Assembly: GCA_900315455.1 (NCBI GenBank)
Contig: OMZE01000015.1
Location: 1-64,000, forward strand
From: an uncultured Prevotellaceae bacterium
GTDB taxonomy: Bacteria; Bacteroidota; Bacteroidia; Bacteroidales; Bacteroidaceae
Direction of reading: 5' to 3'
Length of the DNA: 64,000 bases
Positions 25,484-35,315 of the stretch are shown here, piece after piece; the stretch's first letter is position 1, and each line of letters begins with the position of its first letter. A program made the translations under genes and the position numbers. Under the pieces are notes generated by a model. The model saw nothing but the letters and a program-made list of their open reading frames with translations, did no database searches and had not been told where the DNA came from.

Positions 25484-27604
25484 ATGATGAAAAAAATTGC
25501 TTTGTTCATTATCGGTCTGACCATGTTGACACAGGCCAAGGCCGACGAGGGTATGTGGACCATCTACAACCTGCCCCCGCAGGTGTATGAAATCATGCAG
25601 AACGAGGGGTTCACCATGACCTATAACGACCTCTACTATGGTGAGACAGCCCTGAAGAATGTTGTGGTGAATTTCAGTGGATACTGTTCGGGCGTCGTCG
25701 TGTCGCCCGACGGTCTGGTGTTTACCAACCACCACTGCGGTTTCGAGGCCATCCGCAGCCACTCCACCGTGGAGCACGACTACATGCTCAACGGTTTCTA
25801 TGCCAAGACCTACGAGGAGGAACTGCCCAACAAGGACATGTTTGTGAGTTTCATGGTCGACCAGGCCGATGTCACCGACCGGTTGGTGAAGATGGGGATC
25901 GAGAACATGGACAACATGCACCGCGAGTTGCTCATCGACTCGCTCACCAATATCCTCACCGATTCGGTGAAACGCATCGACAAGACATTGCACGTCAATA
26001 TCGACCCTTTCTATGAGGGCAACCGTTACTATGCCACTACCTATCAGGATTTCACCGACCTGCGCCTGGTGTTCACCATCCCCAAGTCGATGGGCAAGTA
26101 TGGTGGCGAGACCGACAACTGGATGTGGCCACGCCAGACCTGCGACTTCTCCGTGTTCCGCATCTATGCCGACCCGAAGACCAATGGCCCGGCAGAGTAC
26201 AGCAAGGACAATGTGCCCTACCATCCCAAACGGTGGGCACAGGTGTCGATGCAGGGATACAAGGATGGCGACTTCGCCATGACCATCGGCTACCCCGGCA
26301 GCACCGAGCGCTATCTCTCATCGTATGGCATCAAGTTGATGCGTGATGCGCAGAATGCCGTACGCGCGCAGGTGCGTGGCGTGAAGCAGGAGGTGATGAT
26401 ACGTCATATGCGGGCGAGCGAGGCCGTGCGCATCAAGTACGACAGCAAGTATGCACAGAGTTCCAACTACTGGAAAAACTCCATTGGCATGAATAAGTGT
26501 ATCGACTCCATCGGCATCATCCAGCAGAAGGCTGCTTTCGAACAGCGCATCCGCCAGTGGCAGGATTCCACGGGCGTGCTGAAAGGGTGGGTCAACTTCG
26601 ACCGGATGAAGGCGCTCTACGACAAAATCTACGAGCCATCCTTCACCCTCTATAACCTCACGGAGTCGTTCTTCCGCTCGGGAGAGTTCTTCAACCGTGC
26701 ACGCAAGGTGGCTGGCCAGGGCATCGAGGTGAAAGGACCGAAAGACAATCCCAAGAAACAGTATTACCAGTTTGACGACAACAGCGAAGAGTGGGACGAG
26801 GCGCTCGACAAAGAGGTGCTTGCCGCCATGCTGAAGAACTATGCTGAGCGTGTGGACGCGAAGTACCTGCCGAAGTTCTATTCCACCATCAAGACGAAAT
26901 TCAACAACGACTACACACGCTATGTCGACTATCTCTACAAGAAGTCGGTGCTGATGAAGAAAGGCAAGAAAATCAAGTTCAACGACAAGAAATTCAGGAA
27001 CGACCCGGGCTTGAAGTTCGGCGAAGACATCCTTGATATCTATTACGACCTGCTCACACAAATTCATGGCATCAGCGAAGAGATAGCCACTCAGGAACGC
27101 TACCTCTGCGATGCTGTGGTGAGGATGGAACAAGACCAGCCCCACTATAGTGATGCCAACTTCACCATGCGCCTGAGTTACGGACAGGTGGGCGAGTATC
27201 TGCTCAACGGACAGCCCTCGGGCTACTATACCACCGCCGAGAGCCTCGTGGAGAAGATGAACCGTGGCGACAAAATCATCGACTACATGGCAGAGCCGAT
27301 TATGAAGGAACTGCTCTCTGCCAGCGACTTCGGACCTTATACCGACAAGACCACGGGGAAGATGCAACTCTGCTTCCTCACCAACAACGACATCACGGGT
27401 GGCAACAGCGGCTCGCCGATGTTCAACGGCAAGGGTGAACTGATAGGACTGGCATTCGACGGCAACTGGGACAGCCTTTCCAGCGACATCTTCTTCGACA
27501 AGCAACTCGCCCGCTGCATCGGTGTCGACATCCGCTTCGTGCTGTTCATGATGGACCGCTGGGGACATGCCGACCGCCTGCTGAAAGAAATCAACGCGCA
27601 ATAA
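25484..27604 (+). CDS. Periplasmic S46 dipeptidyl-peptidase, DPP7-like
   Basis: Serine exopeptidase that releases N-terminal dipeptides in the periplasm, a main route of peptide use in Bacteroidales. The 706-residue protein has a signal peptide (cleavage near QAKA-DE), the histidine motif TNHHCGF at 81-87, and the serine motif GGNSGSPMF with Ser642. The residue 18 after that serine is Gly660; at this place DPP11 has Arg and DPP7 has Gly, so I infer DPP7-like preference for hydrophobic P1 residues. ATG codons at 25484 and 25487 are equally possible starts. Confidence 0.93.
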   Translation: MMKKIALFIIGLTMLTQAKADEGMWTIYNLPPQVYEIMQNEGFTMTYNDLYYGETALKNVVVNFSGYCSGVVVSPDGLVFTNHHCGFEAIRSHSTVEHDYMLNGFYAKTYEEELPNKDMFVSFMVDQADVTDRLVKMGIENMDNMHRELLIDSLTNILTDSVKRIDKTLHVNIDPFYEGNRYYATTYQDFTDLRLVFTIPKSMGKYGGETDNWMWPRQTCDFSVFRIYADPKTNGPAEYSKDNVPYHPKRWAQVSMQGYKDGDFAMTIGYPGSTERYLSSYGIKLMRDAQNAVRAQVRGVKQEVMIRHMRASEAVRIKYDSKYAQSSNYWKNSIGMNKCIDSIGIIQQKAAFEQRIRQWQDSTGVLKGWVNFDRMKALYDKIYEPSFTLYNLTESFFRSGEFFNRARKVAGQGIEVKGPKDNPKKQYYQFDDNSEEWDEALDKEVLAAMLKNYAERVDAKYLPKFYSTIKTKFNNDYTRYVDYLYKKSVLMKKGKKIKFNDKKFRNDPGLKFGEDILDIYYDLLTQIHGISEEIATQERYLCDAVVRMEQDQPHYSDANFTMRLSYGQVGEYLLNGQPSGYYTTAESLVEKMNRGDKIIDYMAEPIMKELLSASDFGPYTDKTTGKMQLCFLTNNDITGGNSGSPMFNGKGELIGLAFDGNWDSLSSDIFFDKQLARCIGVDIRFVLFMMDRWGHADRLLKEINAQ

Positions 27605-27623
27605 TATCCAAACCACCCTTCTG

Positions 27624-30509
27624 ATGAGAAAATTACTCACCTTCATCCTGTTTTCGGTGGTCGCCGGCACGGCGGTCGCCGGAAACCCTTTCCGTCCGCG
27701 GCTCAACCTCAGTGGGGAATGGCAATTTGCCCTCGACCCCAATGCCACACTCTCTGCCACCAGCACGCTCGACGACAGCGTGACACTCCCCGGCACTACC
27801 GACACCAACCAGAAGGGCTTCGCACCGCAGAACACCAGTGAGACGACCCATCTCACACGCCTGCACAGTTATGTGGGAAAGGCATGGTATCGCCGCGAGG
27901 TGGATATACCACAGGCCTGGAAGGGACAGCGGCTGACGATGGTGCTCGAACGCACCAAACCATCGGTGGCCTTCATCGATGGTGTGAAGGTGGGAGAGAG
28001 CGACGACATCTGCACACCGCAGCAATACGACCTCTCACAGGTGCTCACCCCAGGACGGCATGTCCTCACGCTGATGGTCGACAACGGCGAGACGGTGCCG
28101 CCACAGTTGCTCAGCAATTCACATGCCTATACCGAAGACACCCAGACCAATTGGAACGGCATCATCGGCGAGATGTATATCGAAGCGTCACCACGGCAGG
28201 GCATTACCAGCCTGGACGTGTCGGCGGATGCCTTGTCGAGAAGGGTTGAGGTGGTGGTGGCTCTCTCTTCTCAAGCAAAAGAAACCCACCTCAGGGTCGA
28301 CGTGGCACCGCTCCATGAGCATGGCGCCATCTTTTCGCGTGGCTTCTGGACGGGAAAGAATGTCGTGCCTGCTGCCGACGGACGCTACCATCTCGTCTTC
28401 GATATGAAAGATGTACAACTGTGGGACGAGCACCATTCCACAGCACGTTATGCCTTGGAGGTGACGGCCGACGACAGTGATGCTCTCTCCACCACCTTCG
28501 GCTTCATCGACTTCCGTGTCGACGACCACCACTTCATTGCCAACGGCAAGGAGGTGTTTCTCAGGGGCAAGCACGATGCCTGTGTGTTTCCGCTGCACGC
28601 CCATGTGCCCATGACGGTTCAGGAATGGAAGGACTATCTCTCCACCAACCGCACCTATGGCATCAACCATATCCGCTTCCACTCTTGGTGTCCCCCCGAG
28701 GCGGCTTTCGAGGCCGCTGACCAGTTGGGCATCTACCTGCAGCCAGAGTTGCCGTTCTGGGGCGACTTCAACAAAGACGACCAGCGGCTCATGTCTTTCC
28801 TCCACAAGGAGGGTGAGCATATCATACGCACCTATGGCCACCATCCCTCATTCGTGATGTTCGCCTTGGGCAACGAACTGTGGGGGTCCATCGAGAAGAT
28901 GGCGGAGTTTGTGGAGGATTTCAGGGCAATGGCACCGAAGAAACTCTTCACCTTCGGGTCGAACTACTATCTGGGTTATCAGGGGGTGAAACCTGGCATG
29001 GACTATTTCACCACCTGCCGTGTGGGAGGAGAGAAATGGGGGGAGTTCGACACCCATACCCGTGGCTCGTTCTCGTTTGCCGATACCTACGACGGCGGCA
29101 TCATCAACCACAGCGCACCGGGCACCGTCATCAACTTTGAGCAGGCCTGTGCAAGGTCGTCGGTGCCTGTCATCAGCCATGAGACGGCACAGTTTCAAAC
29201 CTACCCCGATTTCGACGAGATTCACCGCTACACCGGTGTGCTCTATCCCTATAACATGCAGGTGTTCTACAAGCGCTTGGTGCAGGCGGGCATGGCTGGT
29301 CAGGCAAAAGACTTCCACCGTGCATCGGGACTGTGGAGCCTGGAACTTTACAAGGCCGATGTGGAGATGGATATGCGCACGCCCAACATGGCGGGATTCC
29401 AACTCCTCGACTTGCAGGACTATCCCGGACAGGGAAGTGCCTATGTGGGGGTGCTCGACGCCTTCATGAAGGAGAAAACTTTCATGCGTGAGTCGAAGGG
29501 CACGAAGCGGTGGCAGTCGTTCTGCAACGAGGTGGTGCCGCTGCTTGAGACAGAACGGTTCTGCTATGCTGCCGATGAGACGATGCACGGACACCTGAAA
29601 CTCTTCAACTACAGTTCAGGAGAAGGGGATACGAAAAACCTGATGGGAAGGATGGAATGGACACTCCGCGACGAGCGGGGCATGGTGCTGCGCGACGGCT
29701 ATTTCGACATCCCGCAAGATTGTCATGGGCTGACCGACATCGGCGACTTCACCATCGACTTCAAGGATATCGACCGTCCGGCACGGCTCACCCTCTCGCT
29801 CATGGCCACCCTCAACGCCTCTACGGGCACAGATTTCGTAAACAGTTACGCGATATGGGTCTATCCGCAAAACGATAACCTCGAAAGCCTCAAAAAGGGC
29901 ATTATCGTGACACACGAGATGGATGCCAAGGTGATGAAGAAATTGGAACGGGGAGCCCGTGTGCTGTGGATGCCCGACACCGCGCAATATAAAGACCATG
30001 TGGTGGGTGGACTCTTCCAGACCGACTATTGGAACTACCGCATGTTCAAGACCATCAGCGAGAACAACCACCGGGCGGTGTCGCCGGGAACCCTGGGTAT
30101 CCTCACCGACCCACAGCATCCTGTTTTCGCCGACTTCCCCACCGAGATGCACACCAACTGGCAGTGGTTTCCCGTGGTGAAGGCGAGTACGCCGATGATT
30201 CTCGACAACCTACCCGCCGACTACCGCCCCATCGTGCAGGTCATCGACAATATCGAGCGCAACCATCGTTTGGGGATGGTGTTCGAGTTTGCCGTAGGCA
30301 AGGGCAGGCTCCTGGTGTGCATGAGCGACCTCGAGCGGGCTTCCGAACGGGTGGAGGGACGGCAGTTCTACCTATCGTTGCTCCGCTATATGCACTCCGA
30401 CCATTTCCGTCCTACACAGCATTATCGCGCCAAAGAACTCCTCCGGTTGCTCCAGCTTCCTGTTCAGGAGCGGCAACTCGAGGAACTGAACAACATCTCG
30501 CCGTATTGA
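27624..30509 (+). CDS. Secreted glycoside hydrolase family 2 enzyme
   Basis: The 961-residue protein has a signal peptide (cleavage near AVA-GN), an N-terminal sugar-binding jelly roll, an immunoglobulin-like domain, a TIM barrel and a long C-terminal region. The barrel has GNELWG with acid/base Glu418 and ISHETAQF with Glu520 as likely nucleophile. This layout fits family 2, which includes beta-galactosidases and beta-glucuronidases; the sugar cannot be called. It follows the DPP7 gene after 19 bases and ends at a palindromic repeat. Confidence 0.85.
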   Translation: MRKLLTFILFSVVAGTAVAGNPFRPRLNLSGEWQFALDPNATLSATSTLDDSVTLPGTTDTNQKGFAPQNTSETTHLTRLHSYVGKAWYRREVDIPQAWKGQRLTMVLERTKPSVAFIDGVKVGESDDICTPQQYDLSQVLTPGRHVLTLMVDNGETVPPQLLSNSHAYTEDTQTNWNGIIGEMYIEASPRQGITSLDVSADALSRRVEVVVALSSQAKETHLRVDVAPLHEHGAIFSRGFWTGKNVVPAADGRYHLVFDMKDVQLWDEHHSTARYALEVTADDSDALSTTFGFIDFRVDDHHFIANGKEVFLRGKHDACVFPLHAHVPMTVQEWKDYLSTNRTYGINHIRFHSWCPPEAAFEAADQLGIYLQPELPFWGDFNKDDQRLMSFLHKEGEHIIRTYGHHPSFVMFALGNELWGSIEKMAEFVEDFRAMAPKKLFTFGSNYYLGYQGVKPGMDYFTTCRVGGEKWGEFDTHTRGSFSFADTYDGGIINHSAPGTVINFEQACARSSVPVISHETAQFQTYPDFDEIHRYTGVLYPYNMQVFYKRLVQAGMAGQAKDFHRASGLWSLELYKADVEMDMRTPNMAGFQLLDLQDYPGQGSAYVGVLDAFMKEKTFMRESKGTKRWQSFCNEVVPLLETERFCYAADETMHGHLKLFNYSSGEGDTKNLMGRMEWTLRDERGMVLRDGYFDIPQDCHGLTDIGDFTIDFKDIDRPARLTLSLMATLNASTGTDFVNSYAIWVYPQNDNLESLKKGIIVTHEMDAKVMKKLERGARVLWMPDTAQYKDHVVGGLFQTDYWNYRMFKTISENNHRAVSPGTLGILTDPQHPVFADFPTEMHTNWQWFPVVKASTPMILDNLPADYRPIVQVIDNIERNHRLGMVFEFAVGKGRLLVCMSDLERASERVEGRQFYLSLLRYMHSDHFRPTQHYRAKELLRLLQLPVQERQLEELNNISPY

Positions 30510-30530
30510 GAAGGTTGGTCTGAACAGACA

Positions 30531-30597
30531 CAACGAGAGGCACAAAGACACAGAAAAATGTATTGATAAAACGCTGTGTCTTTGTGCCTCTGCGTTG
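30531..30597. repeat. CACAGAG palindromic repeat, copy C
   Basis: Arms at 30531-30553 and 30574-30597 pair almost perfectly, with one bulged base. It lies between the convergent GH2 and helicase genes, ten bases from the helicase stop codon, and likely terminates both. Confidence 0.85.
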
Positions 30598-30606
30598 ATG
30601 GCTACT

Positions 30607-32577
30607 CTATTTCTTCTTCGGCTTGCGCCTTGCCCATCCCTCCTCGGAGAAGTCGGGGGCCTCACCCTTCAACTGGGGGTTGCGGTCGGGGAAGAACTGA
30701 CGCCAGTCACCGGTGTCGTTGTCGTTGTCGAAACGGGCGGCACCACGGCTGCCCTTGCGCGACTGGGAAGCGTCACCGCCACGCTGGCGTTTTGACTTCT
30801 TCTCGAAACGGCCGAAATCGTCGTGGGTGAAGTCGGTGGGGTATTCGCTGCGGCGTGAGCGCTGGGGGCGGTCGCTGCGGTCGCCACGTCCGGCTGGAGC
30901 AGCCTTGTGGCTGTCACGTCGTCCACCGCCATGACCTTTCTCGTCGGCATCGTTGCAGCGTACGTCACGGTTCTTGTAGGTGGTGCCGTCGAGGGCTTCC
31001 ATCACCTTCTGGGCATCCTCCTCGGGCACTTCGATATACGAGAACTTGCCCATCAGGTCGATATGGCCTACTTCCTGACGGCCTTTCACGTGCTTGTTGA
31101 TGAATTGCATCACCTCGCCAGGGTAGAACCCGTCGTCCTTGCCCAGGTTGATGAACAGGCGGCGGTAGCCATGCTCTGCCTTTCGGCGGCCCTGGGTCTT
31201 GCCCTTGCCGTCGCCCTTCCGCTCCGATGCCTTGCGTTCGCCCTTGAGCGAGGGTTTCTCTATCACGGGAGCATCGGCATAGTAGGCGAGGAAACGGCCG
31301 AAGTTGCGCGACACGATTTTCTTGATGAGGTCCTCCTTCTCCATATACTCGAAATGGCGGTTGATTTCGGTCATGAAGGGGGCTATCTCCTCCTCGTTCA
31401 CGTCGGTCTTCTCTATCTGGTCCATCACACGGTAGAGTTGTTTGGTGCAGATTTCTTGTGGCGTGGGGAGGTCGGCCTCCACGAAAGCCTTGCCGATTTC
31501 TTTCTCAATGGCCTTGATTTTCTTCACCTCGCGCGTGTGCACGATAGAGATAGAGGTGCCTTTCTTGCCCGCACGGCCTGTGCGGCCGCTGCGGTGCGTG
31601 TAGTTCTCAATGTCCTCGGGCAGTCCGAAGTTGATGACATGGGTGAGGTCGTCGACATCCAGTCCGCGTGCTGCCACGTCGGTGGCCACAAGGAGTTGGG
31701 TGAGGTGCTGCCTGAACTTCTGCATGGTGAGGTCGCGCTGCTGCTGTGAGAGGTCTCCATGCAGCGACTCGGCGTTGTAGCCGTCGCGGATGAGTTTGTC
31801 AGCAATCTCCTGCGTCTCCAACTTCGTGCGGCAGAAGATGATGGCGAAGATGCGGGGATAGTAGTCTACGATGCGTTTCAGGGCGAGATACTTGTCCTTG
31901 GCATGCACCAGGTAGTAGATGTGGTTCACATGCTCGGCACCCTCGTTGCGGCTTCCCACCACGATTTCCTTGTGATCGTGCAGGTAGTTCTTGGCAATGG
32001 CCTCTATCTCCTTGCTCATGGTGGCGGAGAAGAGGAGGGTGTTGCGGGTGGTGGGCACGCCCTTGAGAATCTCGTCGATGCTCTCCGAGAAACCCATGTT
32101 GAGCATCTCGTCGGCCTCGTCGAGCACCACGTTGCTCACGTTGTCGAGGTGAGCCACACCGCGGTTCATCAGGTCGATGAGGCGTCCTGGTGTGGCAACG
32201 ATGAGTTGCACGCCCTTGCGCAGTGCGTTGATCTGGTTGACGATGGAGGTACCGCCATATACGGGCACAATCCTGATACCCGACATGTATTTGGAGAAAT
32301 CCTTCAGGTCGTCGCTGATCTGTAGGCAGAGTTCACGGGTAGGCGAGAGGATGAGAGCCTGTGTCGACTTGTCCGTGGGGTCGATTTTCTGCAGGAGGGG
32401 GATGCCGTAGGCAGCGGTCTTGCCAGTGCCGGTCTGTGCCAGGCCGATGACGTCGTTGCCGATGCCGAGCAGGTAGGGGATGACCTCTTCCTGCACGGGC
32501 ATGGGTTGTTCAAACCCCATTTCGGTAATGGCGCGGCGAATATCTTCGCATACGCCCAGTTCTTCGAATGTTTTCAA
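30607..32577 (-). CDS. DEAD-box RNA helicase with DbpA-type RNA-binding domain
   Basis: ATP-dependent RNA helicase, 656 residues, probably in ribosome assembly or cold-stress mRNA handling. It has the N-terminal Q motif, AQTGTGKTAA, PTREL, DEAD, SAT and HRSGRTGR motifs within the first 370 residues, then a DbpA-type RRM at about 490-560, and a basic Arg/Gly/Ser-rich tail to the end. The order matches CsdA/DeaD relatives of Bacteroidetes. The tail is likely disordered and RNA-binding. Confidence 0.93.
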   Translation of the reverse strand: MKTFEELGVCEDIRRAITEMGFEQPMPVQEEVIPYLLGIGNDVIGLAQTGTGKTAAYGIPLLQKIDPTDKSTQALILSPTRELCLQISDDLKDFSKYMSGIRIVPVYGGTSIVNQINALRKGVQLIVATPGRLIDLMNRGVAHLDNVSNVVLDEADEMLNMGFSESIDEILKGVPTTRNTLLFSATMSKEIEAIAKNYLHDHKEIVVGSRNEGAEHVNHIYYLVHAKDKYLALKRIVDYYPRIFAIIFCRTKLETQEIADKLIRDGYNAESLHGDLSQQQRDLTMQKFRQHLTQLLVATDVAARGLDVDDLTHVINFGLPEDIENYTHRSGRTGRAGKKGTSISIVHTREVKKIKAIEKEIGKAFVEADLPTPQEICTKQLYRVMDQIEKTDVNEEEIAPFMTEINRHFEYMEKEDLIKKIVSRNFGRFLAYYADAPVIEKPSLKGERKASERKGDGKGKTQGRRKAEHGYRRLFINLGKDDGFYPGEVMQFINKHVKGRQEVGHIDLMGKFSYIEVPEEDAQKVMEALDGTTYKNRDVRCNDADEKGHGGGRRDSHKAAPAGRGDRSDRPQRSRRSEYPTDFTHDDFGRFEKKSKRQRGGDASQSRKGSRGAARFDNDNDTGDWRQFFPDRNPQLKGEAPDFSEEGWARRKPKKK

Positions 32578-32632
32578 TCTTTAATAAGTATTACTCAACT
32601 ATCATAGGTAGGGAATGATGATACTTGAGATG

Positions 32633-33526
32633 TTATTTTGCCTTTGGCTCGGTCTTGGTCACTTTCTCTACCTCTACCTTGAAGATGAGGGTGGAGTAGG
32701 GGGGAATGTCGGCGCCTGCACCGCGCTCGCCATAGGCGAGGTTATAGGGGATGTAGAGTTCCCACATGCTGCCTTCTGGCATAATGGTGAGGGCTTCTGT
32801 CCACCCTTTGATTACTTGAGAGGGACTGAAGGTAGTGGTTTGCGGGGTGCGCGTATAACTGCTGTCGAAGACGGTGCCGTTGATGAGGCGTCCCTCATAT
32901 TTCACCTCTACCTTGTCGTTAGGACCAGCCACGGCACCCGTGCCTTGGCGCAACACCTTGTATTGCAGTCCGCTGGGCAGTGTCACCACGTCGGGTTGTT
33001 GGCCATTCTCCTTGAGGAAGTTCTCGCCGTCTTCTTTTATCTTCAGCGCCTGCTGCTCCTTGTGGACGGTCACAAAATGCTGGGCGGTGGAGTCGTTGAA
33101 AACGGTGTGGTCTTTCTTCAGGGCGTCTACGAAGCCCTTTGCCATCATGTCGATGTTGAGGCTGTCGACCATGCCCAAGAGGTTGCGCTTGGCAGAAGAG
33201 AGCATGCTGGTGGTCATCATCTTTGCCACGTCGATGCCGGCGGCATAGGCAGTGAGTTCGTCGGCGTTGTTTTCTTTCGCCATGGCAGCCTCAAAGCCCT
33301 CGATGAATTTGTAGAGATAGGTGGTGTCAACCCCTCGTTGTCCGATGAGGAAGGGGATGAGTCCGTTGGTCATTTGTATGCCGGTGGCGTAGCAGAGAGA
33401 GTCTTCCACACTCTGCAGCGCCACGGAAGTGGCTTTCTGTTTCTTGTCTTTCTTCTTCTTCGCCTCAGTGGTGCTGAGGGTGGCACCCATGACGATGAGG
33501 AGTGCCAGTAAGAGAATTTTCTTCAT
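32633..33526 (-). CDS. FKBP-type peptidyl-prolyl isomerase, secreted (paralogue 1)
   Basis: Prolyl isomerase and chaperone of the envelope. From the ATG at 33526 the 297-residue protein has a signal peptide (about 1-22) followed by a lysine-rich segment, an FKBP-type N-terminal dimerisation domain and a C-terminal FKBP domain with KYEGRLINGTVFDSSY and GERGAGADIPPYSTLIF. The frame is open to 33634, but only the inner ATG starts a signal peptide. It is one of three adjacent FKBP paralogues. Confidence 0.9.
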   Translation of the reverse strand: MKKILLLALLIVMGATLSTTEAKKKKDKKQKATSVALQSVEDSLCYATGIQMTNGLIPFLIGQRGVDTTYLYKFIEGFEAAMAKENNADELTAYAAGIDVAKMMTTSMLSSAKRNLLGMVDSLNIDMMAKGFVDALKKDHTVFNDSTAQHFVTVHKEQQALKIKEDGENFLKENGQQPDVVTLPSGLQYKVLRQGTGAVAGPNDKVEVKYEGRLINGTVFDSSYTRTPQTTTFSPSQVIKGWTEALTIMPEGSMWELYIPYNLAYGERGAGADIPPYSTLIFKVEVEKVTKTEPKAK

Positions 33527-33571
33527 GTTGTGGGGATTCTGTTTGGGAAAATGGTGTTGTGGTTGCAACAA

Positions 33572-33656
33572 TTGGCATCCGCCCATGAGGCGGATGCCAA
33601 TGATGGTGTGTTGTAGTGTTGTGTTGCCTGTCACCCCAAGAGGGGGTGATGGCAGG
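33572..33656 (-). terminator. Two consecutive hairpins between FKBP genes
   Basis: A perfect 12-base stem TTGGCATCCGCC/GGCGGATGCCAA (33572-33600) and a second stem with TCACCCC/GGGGTGA plus CCTG/CAGG (33627-33656) fill the gap between FKBP paralogues 2 and 1. Neither has a U run on the minus-strand transcript, so they may be attenuators, processing sites or mRNA-stabilising structures rather than full terminators. Confidence 0.6.
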
Positions 33657-34508
33657 TTATTTCACTTCCAGCAGTTCTACTTTGAAGATGAGGGTGGAGA
33701 AAGGCTTGATTTCGCCCATCTCACGCTCGCCATAAGCCTGCTCGGCGGGGATGTAGATCTCCCAGGTAGAGCCCACGGGCATATGGGTGAGGGCCTCGGC
33801 AAAGCCGGGGATATTCTGGCGTACCATCATCTCGAGGGGCTTGCCGTGCTTTGCGGAACTGTCGAAGACGGTGCCGTTGATGGTCTTGCCCTCATAGTTC
33901 ACCTTCACGGTAGAGGTGTCGGTGGGGATGGGGCCGTTGCCTTCCTTGATGACCTTGTATTGCACGCCCGAGGGAAGGGTCTTCACACCGGGTTTCTTGG
34001 CATTCTCGGCAAGGAACTTGGCACCTTCTTCCTTGTTCTTGCTGTATTTGCTCTCCATGATTCTATTGTGTACACGGTCGGCCAAAGCATCGATTTGAGG
34101 ACCCATCTGCTCGATGTCCATCACTTTCTTGCTGCCCTTGATACCGTCTACCATACCGGCGATGAGGTTCTTGGTCGACACATGATAGATGGAGTCGCCA
34201 CCGAAGATGCCCTTGTTGATGCCGTTGGTCATATCTGTACCCAGACGCAGACCGGCGTAGTAAGCGGCCTCACTGGCGCTGTTGCCAGCTTTGGTGCCTT
34301 CCTTGAAGCCTCTGACGAATTCTGCCATATAAGCAGTGTCGACACCTTGCTGGACCATATATTGCTTCACCTGTCCGCCGTTGGCCAGACCGATGGCATA
34401 ACTCAGTGTGTCGATGTCGTTGTGCAGGCTGGCCTTGGGGGAGTGGCTGCACGAGGCGCTGGCCATGGCGATGATGGCCACTGTTGCGATGATTGATAGT
34501 TTTTTCAT
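33657..34508 (-). CDS. FKBP-type peptidyl-prolyl isomerase, putative lipoprotein (paralogue 2)
   Basis: A 283-residue paralogue with a signal peptide that ends in MASASC, so it is probably a lipoprotein anchored at Cys20, though the lipobox is not ideal. It has the same FKBP_N plus FKBP layout, with NYEGKTINGTVFDSS and GEREMGEIKPFSTLIF. It lies between the other two paralogues on the same strand and is probably cotranscribed with paralogue 3. Confidence 0.9.
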   Translation of the reverse strand: MKKLSIIATVAIIAMASASCSHSPKASLHNDIDTLSYAIGLANGGQVKQYMVQQGVDTAYMAEFVRGFKEGTKAGNSASEAAYYAGLRLGTDMTNGINKGIFGGDSIYHVSTKNLIAGMVDGIKGSKKVMDIEQMGPQIDALADRVHNRIMESKYSKNKEEGAKFLAENAKKPGVKTLPSGVQYKVIKEGNGPIPTDTSTVKVNYEGKTINGTVFDSSAKHGKPLEMMVRQNIPGFAEALTHMPVGSTWEIYIPAEQAYGEREMGEIKPFSTLIFKVELLEVK

Positions 34509-34553
34509 GAATTGTTCTGAATTTTTATTTTGTTATTGTTTCTGTCTGCTCTT

Positions 34554-35165
34554 TTACTTCTCTTTTACCTCAATGAGTTCCACGTCGAAGATGAGTGCGG
34601 AGAAGGGAGGAATGAGAGTACCGGCACCACCCTCGCCGTAACCCAGACGGTAGGGAATGAAGAAACGGTATTTCGCACCCTCTTGCATGAGTTGCAGACC
34701 TTCGGTCCAACCCGTGATGACTTGGTTGAGGGGGAACGTGGCGGGCTCGCCGCGCTGGAAACTGCTGTCGAAGACGGTGCCGTCGACGAGGAAACCCTCG
34801 TAGTGGCATACCACTTCGTCGGTGGCCTTTGGCTTGCGGCCGTTGCCTTCGCGAAGCACCTTGTATTGCAGTCCGCTGGGAAGTGTCACCACTCCTTCGT
34901 TCTTGGAGTTCTCGGCGAGGTATTTCTCACCGGCTTCCTTGGCTACCTTGCCTTGCACGGCACGGTCGGCGTTCATCTTCTGCTCTTTCTGCTTGAAATA
35001 GTCTTCCACGATGCCTTGTGCATCCTTGTTGGAAACTTTGAGGGGGTTGCCAGCCAGCACATCCTTGATGGCAGCGGCGAAATCGTCGATATTGAGGTCT
35101 GTGGCTCCCATCTGGGCCAGTTGGCGTCCGATGCCCAACCCCAAAGCGTAACTAACTTTATCCAT
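34554..35165 (-). CDS. FKBP-type peptidyl-prolyl isomerase without signal peptide (paralogue 3)
   Basis: A 203-residue FKBP with the FKBP_N region at about 1-95 and a catalytic domain containing HYEGFLVDGTVFDSSF and GEGGAGTLIPPFSALIF. It begins MDKVSYALGLGIG with no signal peptide, so it is predicted cytoplasmic, unlike its two neighbours. It is the first gene of the FKBP trio and has a candidate promoter immediately upstream. Confidence 0.9.
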   Translation of the reverse strand: MDKVSYALGLGIGRQLAQMGATDLNIDDFAAAIKDVLAGNPLKVSNKDAQGIVEDYFKQKEQKMNADRAVQGKVAKEAGEKYLAENSKNEGVVTLPSGLQYKVLREGNGRKPKATDEVVCHYEGFLVDGTVFDSSFQRGEPATFPLNQVITGWTEGLQLMQEGAKYRFFIPYRLGYGEGGAGTLIPPFSALIFDVELIEVKEK

Positions 35166-35205
35166 GTTGAATCTTAAGAATTGTATTGCGGTTTGAAAAT
35201 TGCGG

Positions 35206-35233
35206 CAAAGTTACTCATTTTCCGTGATTGAAA
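35206..35233 (-). promoter_or_regulatory. Candidate promoter of the FKBP trio
   Basis: On the minus strand TAACTTTG (35213-35206) is a full -7 match; the only nearby -33 candidate is TTTC (35233-35230) with a 16-base spacer. The leader would be about 35 bases. Confidence 0.35.
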
Positions 35234-35315
35234 GGGTGTAATTTGTGGAAAAAATACTATTTTTGTACATTATTAATAAAATCGTTGAAAGTAAAACATA
35301 TAATTATTTACTGCT

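Noticed and set aside
26318..27856. 512-codon open frame on the minus strand
   Set aside because: Antisense to the DPP7 gene and the start of the GH2 gene, both well supported.
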